Program-made: the position numbers and the translations under genes
Shown: positions 24,614 through 32,839 of the stretch, one piece after another
Layout of the letters: the number at the start of each line of letters is the position of its first letter
Position numbering within the stretch: the stretch's first letter is position 1
Notes under the pieces: model-generated
Told to the model about the DNA's origin: nothing
Database searches by the model: none
What the model saw: only the letters and a program-made list of their open reading frames with translations
NCBI GenBank assembly: GCA_017469885.1
Contig: JAFUFO010000036.1
Coordinates: forward strand, 1 to 64,000
Length of the DNA stretch: 64,000 bases
Reading direction: 5' to 3'
Source: Solobacterium sp.
GTDB taxonomy: Bacteria > Bacillota_I > Bacilli_A > Erysipelotrichales > Erysipelotrichaceae

Positions 24614-25876
24614 TTATTTCTTCGCATCGAAGAGAATTCCTCTTAACTTCTTCGCGAGGGTGTCTTCTGTATTTCCGTTATCCGTACGTTCACGATACGA
24701 TACAGACTTTATGAACGCTTCCATGTCGAGACTGTTATCGGTATATCCGGTAATCGGCTGTCTGTCCTTATAAGCGTAGAAAAGCCCGAGGCAAGCGGAT
24801 AACCCTGCGTTACGTCCGCCAAGCGTTTCGGGAATATAGTCCTTAACCTCGCATTTGAGAGCATCTGCCAAAAGTGCAGAAAAACCCTGCATTTCTCCGC
24901 CCTCGCCTGTAATAATAACAGTAGTCTTCCCTGCTTGCAAGATTGGCCGACACAATTTCTCAATCGAAGCGACCCATCCCGCGGCCATCGGACGCAGTGT
25001 CATACACAGTTCCTTTTCAGTGATTTTCTTTGTTTCCTCGCCATCCTGCCAGATATAGACCGGATTGTCGCTGTATTCTTTCTTGCCGAGCTGTGCACTG
25101 TATTTGACCAGTTCACATGCATCCGTGGCATTGAGTCCGTATTTTTTGGTAAGCGCACCGGCAATCGTCCCAAGACCGGAGTCCAGGATCATTGCGGAAT
25201 TCACACGGCCGCGCGTAATCAGGCCAAGCGTTGTCATGGCACGTTCCATCTTCAGCACAATGACATTCTGATCCACGGCCTGTTCAAACAGTGCCGCTTC
25301 TTTTGCGACCGCAAAGATGTCAAGATACAGATCCATAACCTGGAGATTGGACTGCTCCACACAGGTAACAAGATCAAAACTCATCTTACGGTCTGCACAG
25401 AGCAGATCGATATCGATGGTAAGATCGGTTGCCCGTTCCCCGATCGGGATACGGCGGCTGGAAATGCCGTTTACTGTATACTTTACGCATACGGTCTGAA
25501 TCAGTGCATAGTTCTTGCCGATATTCACCTGTTCGGCACGCTTGATCGCGTTGCGTACATCCTGAATCGTAACGGTGTTGTCAATTCCTTCAATACGGAC
25601 GGTAGACTTCAGGGAATACCGCTTCATATTGAAACTCGGCATGCCGAGAATGACGCGCTCGATCCGTGCGCCGATCATCTTCTCCGCATCTGCGCATGCC
25701 TTCTGAATGGCATTGATGATCGCAACCGGATCGGTAACGGCATTGCCGCTGATTCCGCTGCACGGAATACGTTCTACTTTGATAATATTAAAACGCGTAT
25801 TAAAAAACTCACCGACGATGAGCCGGACTTCATGATCCGAAATTTCTAACGCTGCATAAATCTGCTTGTCATTCAT
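24614..25876 (-). CDS. ftsA: Cell division protein FtsA
   Basis: A 420-residue actin-like ATPase that tethers FtsZ to the membrane. The ATPase fold starts IYAALEISDHEVR, with the SHS2/1C domain about 85-160. The phosphate-2-type motif is DSGLGTIAG and the adenosine motif ITGEGGEMQG. The C-terminal amphipathic membrane-targeting helix (LAKKLRGILFDAKK) is preserved. Start at 25876 (MNDKQIY) with AAGGAG 11 bases upstream. An in-frame start at 25918 lacks support. It forms a two-gene operon with ftsZ. Confidence 0.96.
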   Translation of the reverse strand: MNDKQIYAALEISDHEVRLIVGEFFNTRFNIIKVERIPCSGISGNAVTDPVAIINAIQKACADAEKMIGARIERVILGMPSFNMKRYSLKSTVRIEGIDNTVTIQDVRNAIKRAEQVNIGKNYALIQTVCVKYTVNGISSRRIPIGERATDLTIDIDLLCADRKMSFDLVTCVEQSNLQVMDLYLDIFAVAKEAALFEQAVDQNVIVLKMERAMTTLGLITRGRVNSAMILDSGLGTIAGALTKKYGLNATDACELVKYSAQLGKKEYSDNPVYIWQDGEETKKITEKELCMTLRPMAAGWVASIEKLCRPILQAGKTTVIITGEGGEMQGFSALLADALKCEVKDYIPETLGGRNAGLSACLGLFYAYKDRQPITGYTDNSLDMEAFIKSVSYRERTDNGNTEDTLAKKLRGILFDAKK

Positions 25877-25992
25877 CGATGTTAAAACTCCTTGCATCAA
25901 CGTAGAATATTTTAACACAACATATTTTTCAGAGATACCTCAAAACATCGGTTTTGCGTAAATCCGTCTGTAAAATGCCCGGATTTTCCTTG

Positions 25993-26021
25993 TTGCAATT
26001 CATTTTCAATCATGATATTCT
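25993..26021 (+). promoter_or_regulatory. Promoter of rpmB
   Basis: TTGCAA (25993-25998), 17 bases, TATTCT (26016-26021), followed by a 32-base untranslated region with GGAGGTG before the ATG at 26054. Confidence 0.7.
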
Positions 26022-26053
26022 ATTCAAGCATTGTCAGGAATGGAGGTGTGGTC

Positions 26054-26269
26054 ATGTCCAGAGTATGTCAGGTATCCGGAAAGAAACCGATGTCGGGAAA
26101 TAGACGTTCACATTCCCTGCGCGCTACTCGCCGTAAGTGGAATGTCAACCTGCAGAAGGTTCATGTTGTGATTGACGGCAAGCCTCAGACCATCAAGGTC
26201 TCGGCGCGTGCGTTAAAGACGCTGAAAGGCGGCACAAAGAAGAAGACTGCAGCCCCGACTGAAGCATAA
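26054..26269 (+). CDS. rpmB: 50S ribosomal protein L28
   Basis: A 71-residue L28. It starts [20 protein letters not shown] with the typical basic core [12 protein letters not shown]. Only the first Cys of the zinc-type pair is evident, so zinc binding is doubtful. Start at 26054 supported by GGAGGTG and homology. An in-frame ATG at 26012 overlaps the promoter. It is monocistronic, as is common in Firmicutes, and flanked on the 3' side by an IS110 element. Confidence 0.96.
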   Translation: MSRVCQVSGKKPMSGNRRSHSLRATRRKWNVNLQKVHVVIDGKPQTIKVSARALKTLKGGTKKKTAAPTEA

Positions 26270-26279
26270 ACTTTCTCAG

Positions 26280-26311
26280 AAAAGGAACTACCGGCAAGGG
26301 GTTCTTTTTTC
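26280..26311 (+). terminator. Terminator of rpmB
   Basis: Imperfect stem (AAGGAAC.. with ..GTTCTT) followed by a T6 run, directly after rpmB. Confidence 0.65.
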
Positions 26312-26329
26312 TATTCTGAAATCAGGAAC

Positions 26330-26640
26330 GAACTGGTCCTGATCATAGTAGGAAGATAAATATCATCAAACATATGATTAAAGGGTCAGGAGCACCAGTG
26401 GTTCCTGGCCTTTCTGCTGTAGGCATACAGTCAGATCGGCCTGGGTAAAGTAAGGACGTGGTCTTTTTTAGACCCGGCAGTGCCGTGAGTCAGTCACAAA
26501 AAACGTTCTGCTTCCCTCCTGTGTCACAGGTCGATTTATCGGAATGAGCACGCAAAAGCAGTACACAGCGATGCCGGATTTAACCCAGAAAAATGATCTG
26601 ATACAGGGTGCGGGGAAGTCTTACCAAGGCTTTATGCATG
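26330..26640 (+). ncRNA. Candidate bridge RNA (seekRNA) region of the IS110 element
   Basis: The left non-coding end holds several stem-loops in order: GGTCAGGA/TTCCTGGCC (26383-26409); GCC-t-GGGT with ACCC-GGC (about 26438-26478) enclosing GGTC/GACC; and CTGCTT/AAGCAG (26509-26561) enclosing the perfect CCTGTG/CACAGG (26518-26530). The IS110 family encodes an RNA in this position whose internal loops pair with target and donor DNA. The identity as a bridge RNA is inferred from family knowledge and structure. This accounts for the 384-base stretch without a gene. Confidence 0.45.
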
Positions 26641-26653
26641 AAAGGAGGTTCCT

Positions 26654-27874
26654 ATGCAAGGACCAGTCATCACGGTGGATGTCTTCAAAGGCAGCTGCCA
26701 CTATCAGCCGTTCCTCGAGAAAGGTGCACCATTCCGCAAGCCAAAGGTACTGCACGATACCATCGAGGGGTTTGCGGATCTTGAAACGATCATCCAGAAA
26801 GTGAAAGAGAAGAGCGGGAGCGATACGGTACCGGTCGTATTTGAAGCTACAGGAGCTTATCACCGCTGTCTTCAGAAGTATCTGGAAGATCATGGAATGC
26901 CGTATTACATCATCTCCCCGTTACTGGCAGCCGCATACCGCAAAACAAGTCTTCACAGTAATAAGACCGACGATCTGGACTGTGCTCACATCGCGAAAGC
27001 TTACTACAACGAAGATAATCTTCTCCCGTTTCAGAAGCAGACAGATCTGTTCAACAGACTGCAGAAGCTGAATCGTTACTATGAAGCGGAACTGAACCAT
27101 CTGAGGATGTTCAAGATCACCTTCAGAAGTTACCTGGATATCATCTATCCCCGGATGGATAAGTGCTTCAAAGGACATTCCAGCCTGTATGATCCGGTCG
27201 CTATGGAGGTGCTGAAGAAGTATCCGCATCCATCACTTCTGCTCAAACACAAAGAAGAGACGATCGTTAAGGTGATCGGAAAGAAGACAGACCATAAAAC
27301 CGGCTTCATATCAGAAGTGGTCCATAAGATGTATGAATGCGCAAAGCACTGTTATTCCGGATGCGATGTCACTGAGATCGAAGTGATCAAGCTGCCGGAA
27401 CTCATTGAACAGCTTCAGAGCCAGATGGAACTCTGTGAGAATATCCTCAGCGAGATGGTCGAAGAAGCACGCACTGTACCGTATTTCGCAGGTATCCGGT
27501 CCATTGTCGGAATCGGAGACAATCTTGCGGCGAGAATAATCGCAGAACTGGGAGACATGAGCAGATTTACAAACAGACGTGCAATAACAGCATATGCAGG
27601 TCTAAATCCTAAGATCCTTCAGTCCGGAGATGTGGACGGCACACATTTACGGATATCAAAGAAAGGCAACCGGCATTTAAGATGCCTTCTGTACCTCGGG
27701 GCTTCGTGCAATTATCGGCTGAAGAAGAATGATCCGATATACCTGTTCAACAAAAAGAAAAGGCAGCAGTCCCAATGCCCATTGAGGTCCAAAGCTGCCA
27801 ATATCGCTGCGGCGCATAAGTTATTGATCGTAATCTATGCGCTTGCCAGGAACGGCGAAATATACCGTTCCTGA
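26654..27874 (+). CDS. IS110-family transposase (DEDD recombinase)
   Basis: A 406-residue RNA-guided-type recombinase. The N-terminal RuvC-like DEDD domain has Asp in ITVDVFKG (residue 9), Glu in VFEATGAYH (about 64) and the Asp pair in KTDDLDCAHIA (about 102-106). A coiled central region precedes the C-terminal Transposase_20 domain (IRSIVGIGDNLAARIIAELGD, AYAGLNPKILQSG with the candidate Ser nucleophile, ISKKGNRHLRCLLY). Length is normal and the reading frame intact. AAAGGAGG is 5 bases before the ATG. The copy looks recent and functional. Confidence 0.93.
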   Translation: MQGPVITVDVFKGSCHYQPFLEKGAPFRKPKVLHDTIEGFADLETIIQKVKEKSGSDTVPVVFEATGAYHRCLQKYLEDHGMPYYIISPLLAAAYRKTSLHSNKTDDLDCAHIAKAYYNEDNLLPFQKQTDLFNRLQKLNRYYEAELNHLRMFKITFRSYLDIIYPRMDKCFKGHSSLYDPVAMEVLKKYPHPSLLLKHKEETIVKVIGKKTDHKTGFISEVVHKMYECAKHCYSGCDVTEIEVIKLPELIEQLQSQMELCENILSEMVEEARTVPYFAGIRSIVGIGDNLAARIIAELGDMSRFTNRRAITAYAGLNPKILQSGDVDGTHLRISKKGNRHLRCLLYLGASCNYRLKKNDPIYLFNKKKRQQSQCPLRSKAANIAAAHKLLIVIYALARNGEIYRS

Positions 27875-28020
27875 TCGAATTATAGATCATTTCAAAATGA
27901 TTTGGGAGTAGCTCTCCTGTTTTCGTCATGCGCTTTTTGACGAAATATCATTTTTAAAAACTATGCCTAAAAGGGTTGACTTAAGTTATCGGATTTTTGT
28001 GCGTTCTCTCCTTCAGACAT

Positions 28021-28046
28021 TTAAAAAGGCACATCAGCTGTGCCTT
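28021..28046 (-). terminator. Terminator of the priA-to-thiN cluster
   Basis: An 8-bp perfect stem AAGGCACA/TGTGCCTT with loop TCAGC. The T-run is on the minus strand, immediately after thiN. Confidence 0.88.
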
Positions 28047-28050
28047 CTGA

Positions 28051-28659
28051 TCAGTCATTGGTCTGTACGGTAAGAACGCTTCCCCGATGGACATAGATTT
28101 CACCGGTCTTGCCGAGAATCTCATTGGACAGTCCGTACAGGTCCCGTTCCGTAATCACCCGGTGGTCCAGTTCATACTTGAATCCGTTCAGACTGATTTC
28201 GCATTCATTTTCCGCAAACAGCGACAGATACTGATAGTTGTTCTTGTTGATGCGGTGCGCTCCTTCACCAAGTGCGCGTGTGTAGTTTTTGTCATCGAAC
28301 AGGATGACCCGATCCGGATATTTCCAGCAAAGACGGATATTCACGATCTCATGGTCGAGACGGCCGCCTGTGGCTCCGACAATATAAATCCGGCGGTATC
28401 CGCGGCGGATTGATTCATCTACCGCTGCCTCACTGTCACTGTTGTTCTTCACCGGATTCAGGGCAATCACCTCATCGCTGTAGAGCTCAATCAGTCCCCG
28501 CTCATTTTCCGATACGGAATCGAAATCACCGATCGCAAATGCCATGCGGATTTTTTTGCGCGCCAGAAACAGCGCACCTTTATCCGCTCCGATATAATCC
28601 ACATCTTTTAAATCCGGCAGATGATCTGCCAGTTTCAGTACTACAACACAGTCACGCAA
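28051..28659 (-). CDS. thiN: Thiamine diphosphokinase
   Basis: A 202-residue ThiN that pyrophosphorylates thiamine to thiamine diphosphate using ATP. Typical motifs: YIGADKGALFL, AIGDFDSVSENE, NSDSEAAVDE and VGATGGRLDHEI. It overlaps rpe by 8 bases and is the last gene of the PrkC/RsgA cluster, as in most Firmicutes. The TPP-dependent pyruvate:ferredoxin oxidoreductase at 59.8 kb is one user of the product. Confidence 0.95.
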   Translation of the reverse strand: MRDCVVVLKLADHLPDLKDVDYIGADKGALFLARKKIRMAFAIGDFDSVSENERGLIELYSDEVIALNPVKNNSDSEAAVDESIRRGYRRIYIVGATGGRLDHEIVNIRLCWKYPDRVILFDDKNYTRALGEGAHRINKNNYQYLSLFAENECEISLNGFKYELDHRVITERDLYGLSNEILGKTGEIYVHRGSVLTVQTND

Positions 28660-29308
28660 GCTGCTTCACCGCCTCTCGAATATTCTGTTTGAACACAAAG
28701 GATCCTGCGACAAGGACATCTGCCCCGGCACTCCGCACCAGTTTTGCGGTCGTTTCATTGATACCGCCATCCACTTCGATATGCGTATTCAATCCTGCTT
28801 CATCGAGCCATCCCCGGAGGGTCCGGATCTTATCCAGGCTTTCCGGAATGAATTTCTGTCCGCCGAATCCCGGTTCTACCGACATGATGAGAAATACATC
28901 GAACAGATCGAGATATGGTTTCAGCACACTGACGGGTGTATCCGGCTTGATAGAGATTCCGACGGATTTTCCATGACTGCGGACCAGTCCGGCAATCCGG
29001 CGCAGTTCCTCTTCATCGGATACCGCTTCATAATGAAACGTATAATTATCCGCTCCTGCAGAGAGAAACTTTTCCGCAAAAAACAGCGGACGATCGATCA
29101 TGACATGGACATCAAGAAACAGATCGGATGCCTTGCGGAATCCTTTCAGGATATCCGGTCCGAATGTCAGATTCGGCACAAAGTGCCCGTCCATGACATC
29201 AAAGTGAAGCCATTCCGCATCACTCTCTTCAATCTCGTTAAGCTGTTCTGCCATCCGGCTGTAATCCATGGAAAGTACCGATGGCGCAATAATCATTTTA
29301 CGATCCAT
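28652..29308 (-). CDS. rpe: Ribulose-phosphate 3-epimerase
   Basis: A 218-residue TIM-barrel epimerase interconverting ribulose 5-phosphate and xylulose 5-phosphate in the pentose phosphate pathway. Metal and acid-base motifs: APSVLSMDY, HFDVMDGHFVPNL, LDVHVMI, SVEPGFGGQKF and IEVDGGIN. Its ATG overlaps the rsgA stop (TAATG). Position between rsgA and thiN is conserved in Firmicutes. Confidence 0.97.
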   Translation of the reverse strand: MDRKMIIAPSVLSMDYSRMAEQLNEIEESDAEWLHFDVMDGHFVPNLTFGPDILKGFRKASDLFLDVHVMIDRPLFFAEKFLSAGADNYTFHYEAVSDEEELRRIAGLVRSHGKSVGISIKPDTPVSVLKPYLDLFDVFLIMSVEPGFGGQKFIPESLDKIRTLRGWLDEAGLNTHIEVDGGINETTAKLVRSAGADVLVAGSFVFKQNIREAVKQLA

Positions 29309-30168
29309 TACCAGCTCTCCTTTCGGCTTCGGATCAGTTTCAGCATATCCAGATAGCTGCTGTAACGGGTCCGGCTGATCCTGCCGTCCTCCACAGCCTG
29401 CTTCACCGCACAGTCCGGCTCATTTTCATGTACACAGTCATTGAACCTGCACCTTCCGATATAAGGTGCAAAATCCGGGACTGCGTCATCGAGTTCCTCC
29501 GCCTGCATATGTGAAAAATCGAGCGAAGAGAATCCCGGCGTATCCGCAACGAGACCTCCAGCAACTTCATGAAGTTCGGAATGCCGTGTTGTATGTTTTC
29601 CCCGTCCGAGCGCCTTGGATATTTCCTGGGTCTCCAGACGGAATTCCGGATTGATTTCGTTGAGCAGTGTGCTCTTACCTGCACCGCTCTGTCCGGTCAG
29701 GACGGTGATCCTGTCCCGGAATACTTCCGCGACTTCGGGATTCAGCGAATCCTTTGCGGTACGCAGGACCTTCATGGGTCCGCGCTCATATTCCGCAATC
29801 CGCTCTGCGGTTTCTTCGGAAATGCCAAGATCACATTTTGTAATGCATAACAGCGGTGTGATTCCGGCGTGCGTGATCAGTACAGACAGCCGGTCGATCA
29901 GCGCCGGTGAAAAATCCGGATCCTTTACTGACATGACGATCAAGGCCTGGTCGACATTGGCACATGCCGGACGAATCAGGCAGTTGCGGCGCGGATAGAT
30001 CTTCTGAATCCCCCACGTTCCATGGAGAATTTCCGCCTCAACGAGATCACCGACAACCGGTGACTCGTTTTTCCGAAGTTTTCCCATGGCCACCGCAGTA
30101 ACACGGGTGCCGTCTTCCAGCAGTAACGTATAATCCTTGGACAGAATCCGTACAATGCGTGCGTTCAT
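29308..30168 (-). CDS. rsgA: Ribosome small subunit-dependent GTPase RsgA
   Basis: A 286-residue circularly permuted GTPase acting in late 30S maturation. An N-terminal OB-fold is followed by the permuted G domain: G4 TKCDLG, G1 GQSGAGKSTLLN, G2-like TTRHSELH, G3 DTPGFSS. The C-terminal zinc region has Cys/His ligands in CRFNDCVHENEPDCAVK. Length is standard. It is downstream of prkC with an 18-base gap; in Bacillus, RsgA (CpgA) is a PrkC substrate. Confidence 0.96.
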   Translation of the reverse strand: MNARIVRILSKDYTLLLEDGTRVTAVAMGKLRKNESPVVGDLVEAEILHGTWGIQKIYPRRNCLIRPACANVDQALIVMSVKDPDFSPALIDRLSVLITHAGITPLLCITKCDLGISEETAERIAEYERGPMKVLRTAKDSLNPEVAEVFRDRITVLTGQSGAGKSTLLNEINPEFRLETQEISKALGRGKHTTRHSELHEVAGGLVADTPGFSSLDFSHMQAEELDDAVPDFAPYIGRCRFNDCVHENEPDCAVKQAVEDGRISRTRYSSYLDMLKLIRSRKESW

Positions 30169-30186
30169 CGTACGCCTCCGGTGCGA

Positions 30187-32091
30187 TCAGTAGTAGTAAA
30201 GAACCACATAGTTATCTTCCCGCTGTGTATACTCACTTCCGGCTTCCGGATCCGAACGGATCACAACACCGGTATTGAGATTTGCGATTTCCTCTTCACT
30301 GAGTCCGGTCGTATCAAGTGTGGATGAGAATACTTCAACTCCCATCGCTTCCAGCATCTTGGATGCCTCCTCAACGGTCATTCCATTAATTTCATACGGG
30401 ATGACAACCGTCGGATAGCTTGCGTATACCAGAACAATTTCACTGACATTGTTCGGGTTAAACATTGTGCCGGGTTCAAGCAGTTCCTGACGGAGAATAC
30501 TTCCGGGTTCGGCGGTTTCATTCGCCTCTTCTTTTGTCGTGACTTTCAGGAAGTTGTATTCCGACAGTTCCTTGATCACCGCATTGATGTTCTTTCCGCG
30601 GTAATCCGCAATCTTTACACCGATACCGGAGGACACACTGACACTGATGCGGCTGCCCTTTTCTACTTCCGTACCGACTGCCGGATTACAGGATATGATC
30701 TGTCCTTTTTCGGTGGTTTCTGTCAGGGTGTATTCGACATTGGACGTATCCAGCACAAGACTGTTATCCGTGCAGATGGCCTTGGCATCGGTAAGGGTCT
30801 TACCGACCAGGTCCGGTACTTCCACCATCCTGCCGGCGCTGGCAATCGCGGAGATCTGGTTGAAGCCAAGAACCAGCAGACTGATTCCAAGCAATGTGAC
30901 AAGCATGATCAGAAGGAACTTTACGCCCTTGCTGGTCTTCGGTCCACGGGAAACCGCAGGTTTTACTCTTGTGCCGTCCGAACGGTTCCGGTCAATCATC
31001 TCCTGACGGACAGCGACCCGCTCCTTGATCGGAACCGGTGCAGGAGCCGCTTCATTCTGAACCGGTGCAGCAGCAGTCAGTTTCGGCCGGGTATTGGTTC
31101 CGGTAAGAGAATGTTTGCGTGCCGGCCGCTTCGGCATATAATCACTGCGCTTTTTCATATCGCGCGAAAGCTCAGGATCCACCTGCTGCATACGGCCGCC
31201 CTTTTTCTTGTTTCCCTTAATGGTTTCAACAAGCCGTGTGTTCTCATTTAGCAGAAGCTTCGCTTCGTTCTTGCGTTCCGGACGCAGACATGTGCGGAGA
31301 TCTTCCAGCATTTCATTGCAGGAAGCATAGCGCTTATTCGGATCCTTTGCGGTGGCACGGATCACGATATTCTCAACGGACTGCGGGATCTGCGGATTGA
31401 TGGAGCGAACTTCCGGCATATCGTTGTGCATGTGCATCAGCGCAACCTGTACCGCCTGATCTGCCTTGAACGGAACATCTCCTGTCAGCATTTCAAACAG
31501 ACAGATACCAAGCGCATAAATATCGGACTGCGGGCTGGCCGACTGTCCCTTGGCAAGTTCCGGCGCAAGGTAATGTACCGAACCCATGACATTGTTTGCC
31601 TGTGTCAGCTGCATCGAGCCTTTGGCAAGCGCAATGCCGAAATCCAGCATTTTGATGGAGCCGTCAGATTTGACGATGACATTCTGCGGTTTGATATCAC
31701 GATGAATAATACCGCGGCGATGTGCTTCCGCAGTAGCGCCGGTCAGCTGGATCATGATATCGATTGCCTCTTCCGTAAGCAGTGCACCGCGCTGCTGAAT
31801 CATCTTCTTCAGCGGCTTTCCGGAGACATACTCCATAACGATATAATGGTGTCCCTTATATTCGCCGACATCATAGATTTCCACGATGTTCGGATGGGAG
31901 AGTGCTGTAGCGGCCTGTGCTTCCCGTTCAAACCGGAGAACGGAAACCGCATCCGTGCAGAGTTCACTGCGCAGAATTTTGACCGCAACCTGACGGTTCA
32001 GAATCGTATCAACCGCAAGGAAAACATCTGCCATTCCACCCTGGCCGATATGCTGGAATACCTCGTAACGGTCTGCGATGAGATTATTGCT
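30187..32091 (-). CDS. prkC: Ser/Thr protein kinase with PASTA repeats
   Basis: A 634-residue membrane kinase. The cytoplasmic Hanks-type kinase domain covers about 10-270 (GQGGMADVF, VAVKIL, IIHRDIKPQN, MLDFGIA, YLAPE). A basic linker is followed by one transmembrane helix (KFLLIMLVTLLGISLLVLG), then three extracellular PASTA repeats (VEVPDLVGKTL..., KIADYRGKNI..., VIPYEINGMTV...) that bind muropeptides or lipid II. Start at 32091 (MSNNLIADRYEV) with AAGGAG 9 bases upstream. It overlaps prpC by 8 bases. It likely controls wall synthesis and division together with PrpC. Confidence 0.95.
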   Translation of the reverse strand, partial: SNNLIADRYEVFQHIGQGGMADVFLAVDTILNRQVAVKILRSELCTDAVSVLRFEREAQAATALSHPNIVEIYDVGEYKGHHYIVMEYVSGKPLKKMIQQRGALLTEEAIDIMIQLTGATAEAHRRGIIHRDIKPQNVIVKSDGSIKMLDFGIALAKGSMQLTQANNVMGSVHYLAPELAKGQSASPQSDIYALGICLFEMLTGDVPFKADQAVQVALMHMHNDMPEVRSINPQIPQSVENIVIRATAKDPNKRYASCNEMLEDLRTCLRPERKNEAKLLLNENTRLVETIKGNKKKGGRMQQVDPELSRDMKKRSDYMPKRPARKHSLTGTNTRPKLTAAAPVQNEAAPAPVPIKERVAVRQEMIDRNRSDGTRVKPAVSRGPKTSKGVKFLLIMLVTLLGISLLVLGFNQISAIASAGRMVEVPDLVGKTLTDAKAICTDNSLVLDTSNVEYTLTETTEKGQIISCNPAVGTEVEKGSRISVSVSSGIGVKIADYRGKNINAVIKELSEYNFLKVTTKEEANETAEPGSILRQELLEPGTMFNPNNVSEIVLVYASYPTVVIPYEINGMTVEEASKMLEAMGVEVFSSTLDTTGLSEEEIANLNTGVVIRSDPEAGSEYTQREDNYVVLYYY

Positions 32092-32839
32092 CATAACGCT
32101 CATCTCCTTCCATATCGATGAGGATCGCGGTGATGTTGTCATATCCTCCTGCGTTCATCGCTTCACTGTAAAGACGGCGGACCCGTATCGCCGGATCGAT
32201 TTCCCGGTTCAGAACGATTCCCCGGATGATTTCTTCGTCCACATAGCCATGCAGGCCATCGGAACAGACCAGATATCCATCAGCTTTCCGGTCCATGCGT
32301 TCCAGATCAAACCGCGCCTTTTCCCATACACCCAGTGCATTGGTCAGTACATTTTTACGCGGATAGTTTCTTGCCTCTTCCGGTGTCAGTTCGCCATGCC
32401 GCAGCATATCATTCACCAGTGTATGATCAACCGTCAGCTGTTCAAACGAGCCGTCGGGATAATAGCCATACGTTCGGCTGTCACCGACATTCACCACAAA
32501 GATGCCGACCGAAGTGATCATTACACCGGTCAGAGTCGTTCCCATTCCCTTCAGTTCTTCGGTACGTCGTCCCATGCGGTAGATCTCTTCATTTGCGGCA
32601 GGAATCTCAAGGCCGAGCCAGCGGCGCAGCTGAACTTCATCCGCAAATCCTTCGTTCTGTGAAAAGGCCATGGAAAAATGCGTGACTGCAAGACGGCTTG
32701 CAATATCGCCGCCCTTGCCGCCGCCGATGCCGTCACAGACAACGGCAAAAACATCACCCGCACGGTTGCTGGCGATGATGTAGCTGTCCTGATTTGATTT
32801 CCGCAGTTTCCCGCGGTCCGTCAGTCCAAAATACTTCAT
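32084..32839 (-). CDS. prpC: PP2C-type protein phosphatase, partner of PrkC
   Basis: A 251-residue PPM-family Ser/Thr phosphatase. Metal-binding motifs: GKLRKSNQDS near residue 10, VCDGIGGGKGGDIAS near 34-48, VNVGDSRTYG and YDNITAILID near the end. It reverses PrkC phosphorylation. ATGA overlap with the rlmN stop and 8-base overlap with prkC show coupled translation, as in other Firmicutes. Confidence 0.96.
   Translation of the reverse strand: MKYFGLTDRGKLRKSNQDSYIIASNRAGDVFAVVCDGIGGGKGGDIASRLAVTHFSMAFSQNEGFADEVQLRRWLGLEIPAANEEIYRMGRRTEELKGMGTTLTGVMITSVGIFVVNVGDSRTYGYYPDGSFEQLTVDHTLVNDMLRHGELTPEEARNYPRKNVLTNALGVWEKARFDLERMDRKADGYLVCSDGLHGYVDEEIIRGIVLNREIDPAIRVRRLYSEAMNAGGYDNITAILIDMEGDERYEQ

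Larger units (their letters stand above)
26312..28020 (+). mobile_element. IS110-family insertion sequence (boundaries approximate)
   Basis: A DEDD transposase gene (26654-27874) flanked by about 340 bases of gene-free, hairpin-rich sequence on the left and about 145 on the right. It is inserted between the rpmB terminator and the thiN terminator. IS110 elements lack clear terminal inverted repeats and target duplications, so exact ends cannot be set by eye. A TTGACT at 27976-27981 near the right end could be the outward -35 box typical of circular-junction promoters in this family. Confidence 0.75.

Noticed and set aside
27893-27950. Small ORF downstream of the IS110 transposase
   Set aside because: The sequence forms a hairpin (TTTCGTCA/TGACGAAA) with A/T-rich flanks, more like a transcription terminator; no start with a ribosome-binding site.
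26312-28020. Terminal inverted repeats or target duplication for the IS110 element
   Set aside because: I compared the left and right flanks by eye and found no convincing pair, as expected for IS110; ends are therefore given as approximate.
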